Assembly: GCA_038227745.1 (NCBI GenBank)
Contig: JBBRPS010000230.1
Span: 1 to 12,893, forward strand
Direction of reading: 5' to 3'
Source: DASPXY01 sp038227745
GTDB lineage: Bacteria > Planctomycetota > Planctomycetia > Gemmatales > Gemmataceae
Length of the DNA: 12,893 bases
Shown here: in pieces, positions 1 through 6,147 of the stretch
How the letters are laid out: the number at the start of each line of letters is the position of its first letter
How positions within the stretch are numbered: position 1 is the stretch's first letter
Position numbers and translations under genes: made by a program
The notes under the pieces: generated by a model
What the model was told of the DNA's origin: nothing
What the model saw: only the letters and a program-made list of their open reading frames with translations
The model's database searches: none

Positions 1-6
1 GGCCGT

Positions 7-112
7 TCGTTTAGCCGCGAGCGGTGAGCCAGATCCCGCTGCGCGGGGGCGAGCGCGGGCCCCGCGCAGCGGATCTGGCTCACCCGCTCGCCCGAGGCTC
101 GCGGCTAAACGA
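7..112. repeat. Long imperfect inverted repeat / REP-like palindrome
   Basis: The outer arms 7-22 and 97-112 are perfect 16-bp complements (TCGTTTAGCCGCGAGC and its reverse complement). The inner arms, around GTGAGCCAGATCC and GGATCTGGCTCAC, also pair, interrupted by a one-base bulge and about 12 unpaired bases on the right side. The whole forms a hairpin of roughly 40 pairs. It starts about 20 bp beyond the stop of the minus-strand DUF1501 gene, so it could end that transcript or block read-through from the left, but there is no T tract. The right-arm motif GCTCGCGGCTAAAC recurs with one mismatch at 2085-2098, which suggests a dispersed repeat family. Confidence 0.75.
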
Positions 113-134
113 CCGAACTGTGACCGTGCTGCCC

Positions 135-1520
135 TCAGTAGAACAGTTCCTGGAGCACGCGCCCCTGCGTCAGGCGCCACGGCCGGCCCTGGCGGTCGAG
201 GATCTCCGTCCCCGGGTCGATGCCGAGTGCGTGATAGATCGTCGCCGCCAGGTCGTCGGGCGAGACGGGCGGCGTTACGGGGAACGCGGCCTGGCGGTCG
301 GAGGCGCCATGCACCTGCCCGGGGCGCACGCCGCCGCCGGCCAGCACCACCGAGTTGCACGCCGCCCAGTGGTCGCGGCCGGCGTTGCCGTTGATGCGCG
401 GCGTGCGGCCGAACTCGCCCAGGCACACCACCAGCGTCTCGTCCAGTAACCCGCGCCCGTCCAGATCCTCCAGCAGCGCCGAGAAGCCCAGGTCGAACGG
501 CGGCAGCAACTTCGTCTTCAGGTCGCGGAAGTTGTTCGCGTGCGTGTCCCAGAAGGCGTCGTCGCGCGCCCAGTTCACCGTGACCAATCCCACCCCCGCC
601 TCGACCAGGCGCCGCGCCAGCAGCAGGCCCTGCCCGAAGGCATTGCGGCCGTAGCGGTCGCGCAGGCGCTCCGGTTCGCGCGACAGCTCGAATGCCCGGC
701 GGGCGCTGGCCGAAGTGACCAGGCTGAAAGCCCGCTGGTAGTCCGCGCCGAAGGCGCCGACGCTTGCTGCGGCGTCCAGGCCGTGCCGGCCGGCATCCAC
801 CGTCGCGAGCAGCCCGCGACGGGCGTGGAGCCGTGCGGCCGCCGCGCCCTCGGCCGCGAGCAACGGGCGGAAGCCGGGGACGGAGGGATCCTGCTGCACG
901 AAGAGCGGGTCGTGGGTGCTGCCGAGGATGCCGGCGAAGAACCCGGGGAAGATGTGATTGTTCGCTGACACCTGGTTGGCCGGAGCGTTGAGGCTGATCC
1001 CGCTGGGCAGGCCGCGGCCGGGCCGCAGGTACTGCACCGCCGCGCCGAAGCAGGGGAAGTCGCCCGGCTGGTTGCGCGGGTTGGTGCTCGGCTGGGCGTG
1101 GCGGCGGCCCGTCAGCATGTAGTGCATGGCGACGGTGTGCGTGTTGTCCGGGTGCGCCACCGCCCGCAGCAGGGCCAAGCGGTGGGCCGTGCGGGCGACG
1201 CGCGGGACGTGCTCGCCGAGGAACAGGCCGGGTACGCTGCTGGCAATCGGCCGGAACTCACCGCGGACGTCCGCCGGGGCATCGGGCTTGAGGTCCCAGA
1301 TGTCCTGATGCGCCGGGGCGCCGAAAAGGAAGCAAAGGATACAGGAGCGTGCCCGGCCGAAGGAGCCGGCGGGGGCGGGGGGGCGGCCTTCGGCCGCGGT
1401 CCGACCACGCAGCAGGTCCGCCAGGGTCAGGCCGGCCGCGCCGAGCCCGCCGACGCGCAGCCACTGGCGGCGTGTCAGCCCTTCGCACGATCGGACGAGG
1501 CCCCGATGGATCGCGAGCAT
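135..1520 (-). CDS. DUF1501 family protein, Tat-exported (sulfatase/phosphatase-fold)
   Basis: A 461-aa protein of the planctomycete DUF1501 family, which belongs to the alkaline phosphatase/sulfatase-like superfamily; its substrate is unknown. The N-terminus carries a twin-arginine signal (TRRQWLRVGG, arginines 17-18, followed by the hydrophobic stretch GAAGLTLADLL), so it is probably exported folded. Family landmarks are HPDNTHTVAMHYMLTG (about 123-138), WDTH (324-327), GEFGRTP (368-374) and GRDHW (381-385); the acidic and histidine residues in these are plausible metal ligands. The frame is open 25 codons further upstream. The ATG at 1520 is chosen because GGAGGTGA lies 5 nt before it and the Tat motif then sits at the usual distance from the N-terminus. 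The length is normal for the family. No adjacent DUF1549 partner is visible on this strand inside the window. The family call is secure; the catalytic activity is not known. Confidence 0.93.
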   Translation of the reverse strand: MLAIHRGLVRSCEGLTRRQWLRVGGLGAAGLTLADLLRGRTAAEGRPPAPAGSFGRARSCILCFLFGAPAHQDIWDLKPDAPADVRGEFRPIASSVPGLFLGEHVPRVARTAHRLALLRAVAHPDNTHTVAMHYMLTGRRHAQPSTNPRNQPGDFPCFGAAVQYLRPGRGLPSGISLNAPANQVSANNHIFPGFFAGILGSTHDPLFVQQDPSVPGFRPLLAAEGAAAARLHARRGLLATVDAGRHGLDAAASVGAFGADYQRAFSLVTSASARRAFELSREPERLRDRYGRNAFGQGLLLARRLVEAGVGLVTVNWARDDAFWDTHANNFRDLKTKLLPPFDLGFSALLEDLDGRGLLDETLVVCLGEFGRTPRINGNAGRDHWAACNSVVLAGGGVRPGQVHGASDRQAAFPVTPPVSPDDLAATIYHALGIDPGTEILDRQGRPWRLTQGRVLQELFY

Positions 1521-1837
1521 GGCCGTCACCTCCGCAGTGCAGTTTACCCGCTCCGGCCCGCGGAAGCGCCTGAGAAAACGGCTGCCCGATGACATCCCCC
1601 TTGTCCGCTTCGCCGCCTCACGGAAACGATGAGCCCGTTTCCCACGGAACGGCGGGCGGCGTCACTCTGCCCCCTCCACGGATGGCTTTTGACCCGTGGG
1701 CAGTGGCTTACGCCGGGTGGCGATGCGCCCGGCACGGGAAATGCCTCTACAGTTGACCATCCAGTAATTGCCACGAGGCCTCTCCCGAACGGGCGGCTTC
1801 ATCCATGACATTCCCGCACTGAAGATAGGAGACACTC
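1521..1837. other. Intergenic stretch, no convincing gene
   Basis: This lies upstream of the minus-strand DUF1501 gene. It holds that gene's Shine-Dalgarno sequence (GGAGGTGA on the minus strand, about 1526-1533) and a small 7-bp-arm hairpin (1622-1628 with 1636-1642). I see no good sigma-70 promoter pair and no ORF with both a ribosome binding site and GC-rich third positions. Confidence 0.5.
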
Positions 1838-2044
1838 ATGTCCCGTCCGGCCGCTCTTAACCCCGGCCCCATGCTGTTCCGCAACTCTCTCCGCGACTGG
1901 CAGGCGCGCTACAAGGCCAGCCGGGCAAGTCAGACCACCGACGCTGTTGGGGAACCCGAAAGTGGGCTGGCGCGTCCAGAACACGCCGGCGGCCAGCCCA
2001 CTCAGCACGCACCGCGCGCGGGTGGCCAGGGCGCCGCTGAATAG
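1838..2044 (+). CDS. Hypothetical small protein (68 aa), doubtful
   Basis: A 68-aa ORF (starting MSRPAALNPGPMLFRNSLRDW) that I do not recognise. In its favour, AGGAGA lies 5 nt before the ATG, and the first 28 or so codons have mostly G or C in the third position, as in the neighbours. Against it, the third-position bias fades after about residue 30, and the second half is low-complexity and overlaps a perfect 11-bp-arm stem-loop (1961-2002). It may be a short real protein, or the intact start of a gene whose remainder has decayed. It has no signal peptide or transmembrane segment. It stands alone, between a divergent DUF1501 gene on the left and a convergent minus-strand gene on the right. 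Confidence 0.33.
   Translation: MSRPAALNPGPMLFRNSLRDWQARYKASRASQTTDAVGEPESGLARPEHAGGQPTQHAPRAGGQGAAE
1961..2002. repeat. Stem-loop, 11-bp perfect arms
   Basis: AGTGGGCTGGC (1961-1971) pairs perfectly with GCCAGCCCACT (1992-2002) across a 20-nt loop that is itself partly self-complementary. It lies in the second half of the doubtful ORF 1838-2044. No T run follows, so an intrinsic terminator is not well supported. Confidence 0.5.
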
Positions 2045-2074
2045 CCCTTCACTACGTCCGCAAACCAATCGATA

Positions 2075-2098
2075 GTTGGCCGCAGCTCGCGGCCAAAC
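2075..2098. repeat. Small palindrome related to the repeat at 7-112; possible terminator
   Basis: GTTGGCCGC (2075-2083) pairs with GCGGCCAAAC (2089-2098) with a one-base bulge across AGCTC. It lies 18 bp beyond the stop of the minus-strand gene 2116-2586 and could stop its transcription, but no T tract follows on either strand. Its right half GCTCGCGGCCAAAC matches the right arm of the palindrome at 97-110 at 13 of 14 positions. Confidence 0.5.
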
Positions 2099-2115
2099 AG
2101 GGCGAGGGCTGGCGC

Positions 2116-2586
2116 TCACGCGCGCCAGCGGCTCGGCTTCTTCACGCGCTCGTACAACTCCTCGATCTGCCGGTCGTTCAGCCGTTCCAGCTTGCGCGCC
2201 AGCGGCATCGCCTGGCCCTTGAAGTGATGAATCAGGAAAGCGCGGAAGGCGCACGGGCGGCCGTCGTACAGCAGGAAGCGGCTCGCCGCCCGCGCCACCG
2301 CCCGGAACTCCTCGAAGGTCAATCCGCCCAGGCGGCCGACTTCCTTCGCGTCCCCCTCACGCCGACTCGCCGCCTGGCCGGCGCGGGTGCGCATGTGCTC
2401 GAAGACCAACTGCAGCTCCGACCGCCGCAGCCGTGTGACGCGGTCGGCCAACTCGGGCCAGCCGTCGCGCAGCCGCTCGGCCAGCGCGGTGCGGAACCCG
2501 TTGAGGCCCCGGTCGCGGAAATCGAGGTCGCGGCAAAGGCGGCAGAGCACCCGGTACTCCTCGGGAGTGAAGCGCACGTGTGACAA
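2116..2586 (-). CDS. Conserved-looking hypothetical protein (156 aa)
   Basis: I do not recognise this protein. It has 156 residues, is rich in arginine, leucine and glutamate, and is probably almost entirely helical and cytoplasmic; it has no signal peptide or membrane segment. It opens MSHVRFTPEEYRVLCRLCRDLDF. The cysteines at 15 and 18 (CRLC) are an isolated pair, with no second pair to make a zinc site. The start is a TTG preceded by a consensus AGGAGG with 6-nt spacing, which fixes the N-terminus well. The gene is transcribed divergently from the cytochrome-c/DUF1549 gene across a 268-bp gap and is followed by a small palindrome at 2075-2098. Codon use is GC-rich like its neighbours, so it appears native. 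Confidence 0.8.
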   Translation of the reverse strand: MSHVRFTPEEYRVLCRLCRDLDFRDRGLNGFRTALAERLRDGWPELADRVTRLRRSELQLVFEHMRTRAGQAASRREGDAKEVGRLGGLTFEEFRAVARAASRFLLYDGRPCAFRAFLIHHFKGQAMPLARKLERLNDRQIEELYERVKKPSRWRA

Positions 2587-2592
2587 GGCGGT

Positions 2593-2598
2593 CCTCCT
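2593..2598 (-). promoter_or_regulatory. Ribosome binding site fixing a TTG start
   Basis: AGGAGG on the minus strand with six bases (ACCGCC) to the TTG at 2586-2584. No ATG or GTG in frame is equally well placed, so the TTG start of the 156-aa gene rests on this site. Confidence 0.8.
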
Positions 2599-2712
2599 GC
2601 TGTCCGGTCAGGGGGCGGAGGCGGACGAGTCGGGCGAGCCACCCAAAGACCCCTTTGTAGGGCCGGCGGGCGCGAGTGGCCACCCGCGGGCCTCGGCCGC
2701 ACCAGGATGGCT

Positions 2713-2741
2713 TTTTTTGTCCCGCGACCGGCGTGTATAAT
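2713..2741 (+). promoter_or_regulatory. Candidate sigma-70-type promoter of the DUF1549/DUF1553 gene
   Basis: A perfect TATAAT lies at 2736-2741, unusual in such GC-rich DNA. A T run (2712-2718) sits 17 bp upstream as a poor -35 element. Transcription would start near 2748 and leave a leader of about 105 nt before the ATG at 2855. The -10 is convincing by sequence; the -35 is not. Confidence 0.45.
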
Positions 2742-2854
2742 CATCCTCAACTCGACCCACCCCCCCAGCCGGCGGTCGGCGGCCAGACCGCGGCCCGGAG
2801 CCGACCGCCGACCTGCCCGAGGAAGGAGCCGGTCCGACGAACGGACACGCGACC

Positions 2855-4807
2855 ATGCACCGACCATGCCCTCGCCGGGCCCGTCTGGGGCGAACGTGCC
2901 TCGCCCTGGGCTTCGGCCTGTTCCTCCCGTTGGCCGCTCCCCACCCGGCCCCCGTTCAGCCACCGCCACCGAAGAAAATCGACTTCGCCCACGACGTCGC
3001 GCCGCTCCTCAAGGCGCGCTGCGCCGAGTGCCACACCAACGGCAAGTACAAGGGCGGCTTCTCCCTCGACACGCGCGAGGCCCTCCTGAAGACCAAGGCG
3101 GTCGTCCCCGGCAAGAGCGCCGCCGGCGAGCTGCTCAAGCGCGTGACCAGCACGGACGCCGATTTCCGCATGCCGCCGAAAGGCAAGCCGCTCTCACCGC
3201 AGGAGACCGCCCTGCTGAAGGCGTGGATCGACGAAGGGCTGACCTGGGACGCGGGCTTTACGTTCAAGGCCGTCGCCTACGTGGCCCCGCTGAAGCCGCG
3301 CCGCCCCGCCCTGCCGCCGGCCCGCCCCGGCCTCGAACACCCCATCGACCGCCTCCTCGACGGCTACTTCGCCGGCAACAAAATCACGCCGCCGGCCCCG
3401 CTCGACGATGTCGCCTTCGTGCGCCGCGCCTACCTCGACCTGGTCGGCGTGCTGCCGGCCCCCGCCGAGGTCAACGCCTTCCTCGGCGACGGGGCGCCGG
3501 ACAGGCGCGCCCGCCTGATCCGCCGCCTGCTGGACGAGCCGCGGTCGTACGCCGACCACTGGCTGACCTTCTGGAACGACATGCTCCGCAACGACTACGC
3601 CGGCACCGGCTACATCGACGGCGGCCGCAAGCAGATCAGCGCCTGGCTGTACCGCGCGCTGCTGGAGAACAAGCCCTACGACCGCTTCGTGCGCGAGCTG
3701 ATCAGCCCCACGCCGGAGTCGGAGGGCTTCATCCGCGGCATCAAGTGGCGCGGCAACGTCAACGCCAGCCAGGTGCGCGAGCTGCAGTTCTCGCAGAACA
3801 TCTCGCAGGTGTTCTTCGGCGCCAATCTGAAGTGCGCGTCGTGCCACGACAGCTTCATCGACACCTGGAAGCTGGACGACGCCTACGCGCTGGCCGCCAT
3901 CGTCGCCGAGCGGCCGCTGGAGATCCACCGCTGCGACAAGGCCACCGGGCGCAAGGCCGCCGCCCGCTTCCTCTGGCCGGAGCTGGGCGAGATCGACGCC
4001 GGGCAGCCCAAGGCGAAGCGCCTGGAGCAATTCGCGCAGCTCGTCACGCACCCGGAGAACGGCCGCTTCACGCGGACGATCGTGAACCGGCTGTGGCAGC
4101 GACTGCTGGGCCGCGGCGTCGTCCACCCGGTGGACGTGATGGCGAACCGGCCGTGGTCGGAGGACCTCCTCGACTACCTCGCCGTCTACCTCGTGGACAA
4201 CCATTACGACCTGAAAAAGCTGATCGAGCACATCGCCACGTCACGGGCGTACCAGTCGCGGCCCGCCGTGCAGGCGAAGGAGCCGGCCGGGGCGGAGTAC
4301 GTCTTCCGTGGCCCGGAAGTGCGGCGCCTGTCGGCCGAGCAGTTCCTCGATGCCGTGTGGATGATTACCGGCACGGCGCCGACGAAGGCCACCGCCCCGG
4401 TCGCCCTGCCGGCGTTCCCGGACGCGGTCCCCGCCGAGCGCCGCTTCACCCGTGCGGCCCTGGTCAACGCTGACGCCTTGATGCGCTCGCTCGGCCGGCC
4501 CAACCGCGAGCAGGTGGTCACGACGCGGCCGGACCAGCTCACGACCCTGCAGGCGCTCGATCTGTCGAACGGACAACCCCTCGCCGACACGCTGGCGCGG
4601 GGGGCGCAGGACTGGCTGAAGGCGCGGCCGAAGGCGACCGCGGACGCGCTGATCGACGAACTTTACCTGCGAGCGCTCTGCCGCCGGCCGACACCGGAGG
4701 AAATGGCCACCGCCCGCGAGATTGCCGGCCCCGCTGTGACGCCCGATGGCCTCGCCGACCTGTTCTGGACGGTATTCATGCTTCCGGAGTTCCAGCTGAT
4801 CCGGTAG
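2855..4807 (+). CDS. Secreted cytochrome c / DUF1549 / DUF1553 domain protein
   Basis: A 650-aa protein typical of planctomycetes. The N-terminus is a secretory signal (about 1-32: basic head, then LALGFGLFLPLAA). A planctomycete-type cytochrome c domain follows (about 43-130), with the haem site CAECH at 56-60 and the candidate axial methionine M106 in FRMPPKG. DUF1549 runs from about 163 to 355 and carries a second CXXCH, CASCH, at 327-331. DUF1553 runs from about 390 to the end, with landmarks NRLWQRLLGRGVVHPVDV (411-428), TSRAYQ and RRLSAEQFLDAVWMITG. It should be a haem-bearing periplasmic or surface protein. Its reaction is unknown; the family usually works beside a DUF1501 partner, here 6148-7587. 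The ATG lacks a well-spaced ribosome binding site: GGAAGGAG (2821-2828) is 26 nt away, and no in-frame start lies between. The length is within the family range. Confidence 0.93.
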   Translation: MHRPCPRRARLGRTCLALGFGLFLPLAAPHPAPVQPPPPKKIDFAHDVAPLLKARCAECHTNGKYKGGFSLDTREALLKTKAVVPGKSAAGELLKRVTSTDADFRMPPKGKPLSPQETALLKAWIDEGLTWDAGFTFKAVAYVAPLKPRRPALPPARPGLEHPIDRLLDGYFAGNKITPPAPLDDVAFVRRAYLDLVGVLPAPAEVNAFLGDGAPDRRARLIRRLLDEPRSYADHWLTFWNDMLRNDYAGTGYIDGGRKQISAWLYRALLENKPYDRFVRELISPTPESEGFIRGIKWRGNVNASQVRELQFSQNISQVFFGANLKCASCHDSFIDTWKLDDAYALAAIVAERPLEIHRCDKATGRKAAARFLWPELGEIDAGQPKAKRLEQFAQLVTHPENGRFTRTIVNRLWQRLLGRGVVHPVDVMANRPWSEDLLDYLAVYLVDNHYDLKKLIEHIATSRAYQSRPAVQAKEPAGAEYVFRGPEVRRLSAEQFLDAVWMITGTAPTKATAPVALPAFPDAVPAERRFTRAALVNADALMRSLGRPNREQVVTTRPDQLTTLQALDLSNGQPLADTLARGAQDWLKARPKATADALIDELYLRALCRRPTPEEMATAREIAGPAVTPDGLADLFWTVFMLPEFQLIR

Positions 4808-4886
4808 AATGGCTGTGCAGGGGAGGGCGGAGCCGCTTCTGCTGTGAGTCCGAGGGTCTGAAGGTTCTCTGGCATAGGTGTGCGTC

Positions 4887-5588
4887 ATGGCCCGAGAGGA
4901 ATTTATTCACCGTGTCTGGAGCGCGGCCGATCAGTTAGCCTTCCCCCGGGGGGAGACGGGCAGTCCACACCCGGATCGGTATACCCCCACGAAGGGCGTT
5001 GCTCGCCCGCAACTCTGGCTCACCCCCAAAACCCTCAATGGCTTCAATTCTGAGGATTTTACCGACCTCCCAGAGGAGAAACAGAAAGAACTGCGGGAGG
5101 CCGTGGGACGGTTCCAGGAGTTCGCCGCCGAGGTGTCCCCCGAGGCGCGGGTCACGCGCGACCAGGCGAGAAGGGGCAGAGAACTCCTTGAGCAGGTGCT
5201 CGCCCTGGTGCGCGAGGTGCTCCTGCCGGCCTGGGGCGCAGCGCTCGACGAACTTGTCGATCAGGTGACCACCTGGTCGAGACATCAGGACTGGGCGGTC
5301 AAGCGGGACACCAAGCGAGTGAGGGAGACGCTCCTGGGGGCTTACGAGATGCCCCGCCTCCTCATCCATTCGCCCGATGGCCGGTTACTCCTCGATCCCA
5401 TCACCCCGTTTGCCGGAGCCGCAGACGGGTTGGTGGAGTTGTGCGTGATGCCGTCCTACGACTCGGCCAAGCTCATTCACCTCAAGGACCACTGGTATCT
5501 CCACCCCTTGAGTGCCGAGGGCCGGCGGCAGCCCCTGTCGGAAAAAACATTCCGGAAGGCTGTCCAGTATCTGTTGCAGACCGCATGA
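4887..5588 (+). CDS. Unrecognised protein (233 aa), partner of the HEPN-like gene
   Basis: I do not recognise this protein. It begins MAREEFIHRVWSAADQLAFP. Residues 63-150 look helical and charged, with possible coiled-coil character (EEKQKELREAV, then ARRGRELLEQVLALVREVLLPAW). The C-terminal third (155-210) alternates short hydrophobic strands with DG and DP turns (RLLLDP, GLVELCVMPSYDSAKLIHL), suggesting a small beta-rich domain. There is no signal peptide or membrane span, so it should be cytoplasmic, unlike the exported neighbours. The ATG at 4887 is preferred over the GTG at 4878 because AGGTG sits 6 nt before it. The gene ends in an ATGA overlap with the next gene, so the two are translationally coupled. 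Base composition looks less GC-rich than in the flanking DUF genes. It could be the antidote, regulator or effector partner of the HEPN-like protein; this is inference from position. Confidence 0.85.
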   Translation: MAREEFIHRVWSAADQLAFPRGETGSPHPDRYTPTKGVARPQLWLTPKTLNGFNSEDFTDLPEEKQKELREAVGRFQEFAAEVSPEARVTRDQARRGRELLEQVLALVREVLLPAWGAALDELVDQVTTWSRHQDWAVKRDTKRVRETLLGAYEMPRLLIHSPDGRLLLDPITPFAGAADGLVELCVMPSYDSAKLIHLKDHWYLHPLSAEGRRQPLSEKTFRKAVQYLLQTA

Positions 5589-6040
5589 GCAAGCGTCAGA
5601 ATTGCCTGAATCGGCTCAGAGCTATCGAACGGGAGTTCCTGGCGGGACGACTGGCCGCCCGGAGGTTGAAGAATGCCATTGAGGGGGACCCCACCCTGCT
5701 CCCGCCGCCTTTGACCCCGCGCGACGTTCATCGGCTCAACAGCAACCTCGAAGCGACCTTTCTCGTGAGGTTGTTCGCGGAGTTCGAGGCCGGCTTGCGA
5801 GAGGTTTGGGCCGACTGGTGTCAGAAGAAAACAGCCCCGCGGATGGAGGAGTTGTTGAACTCGTTGGCGGCGCGCTGCAGCATTTCGGATGGGCAGCGAG
5901 ACCATGCCCACGCCGTCCGCAAGTACCGCAACGCGCTGGTCCACGAGGGCAGCGAAGGCGCCACCGCGGTTTCCATGGGGGATGCCCGGAAGTACCTCTG
6001 TACCTACTTCAGTTTCATGCCCGTCGATTGGAGGCCCTAA
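5585..6040 (+). CDS. HEPN-like domain protein (151 aa), candidate RNase/toxin
   Basis: A 151-aa helical cytoplasmic protein. Residues 56-78 (EATFLVRLFAEFEAGLREVWADW) resemble the first long helix of HEPN-type proteins such as the RiboL-PSP/MAE_28990-like groups. VRKYRNALVHEG at 111-122 carries the R-N-x3-H motif (R115, N116, H120) that forms the active site of HEPN ribonucleases. HEPN domains act as metal-independent RNases in toxin-antitoxin, abortive-infection and CRISPR effectors. The start at 5585 overlaps the upstream stop as ATGA, and the frame remains open upstream of it, so an earlier start cannot be strictly excluded. No independent ribosome binding site is needed if translation is coupled. 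The TAA at 6038-6040 lies inside a perfect 35-bp palindrome arm. The HEPN assignment rests on motif and helix pattern, not a profile score; a non-toxic helical family remains possible. Confidence 0.75.
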   Translation: MSKRQNCLNRLRAIEREFLAGRLAARRLKNAIEGDPTLLPPPLTPRDVHRLNSNLEATFLVRLFAEFEAGLREVWADWCQKKTAPRMEELLNSLAARCSISDGQRDHAHAVRKYRNALVHEGSEGATAVSMGDARKYLCTYFSFMPVDWRP

Positions 6041-6112
6041 CAGAACGTGGGGCAAGTTGCCAACTTGCCGTTGTTCCCGGCAAGTTGGCAACTTGCCCCA
6101 CGTTCTGTTAGG
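6036..6112. terminator. Perfect 35-bp-arm palindrome, probable terminator or repeat
   Basis: Bases 6036-6070 and 6078-6112 are exact reverse complements across a 7-nt loop (TTGTTCC). Each arm also holds its own 19-bp palindrome (GGCAAGTTG, one base, CAACTTGCC) centred at 6060 and at 6088, so four half-sites lie in a row. The left arm includes the stop codon of the HEPN-like gene. As RNA it would form an exceptionally stable hairpin that should stop, attenuate or protect the transcript between that gene and the DUF1501 gene. No T run follows. The paired inner palindromes could equally be tandem binding sites, or the whole may be a genome-wide repeat. Confidence 0.85.
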
Positions 6113-6147
6113 CGCTCTTGGTGACCGCAGCGCGGCGAGGAGATGCC

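Noticed and set aside
2707..4473. A 588-codon plus-strand open frame overlapping the DUF1549/DUF1553 gene
   Set aside because: Its protein is an arginine-alanine-proline-rich shadow typical of the wrong frame of high-GC DNA. The frame of 2855-4807 has recognisable domains and two CXXCH motifs.
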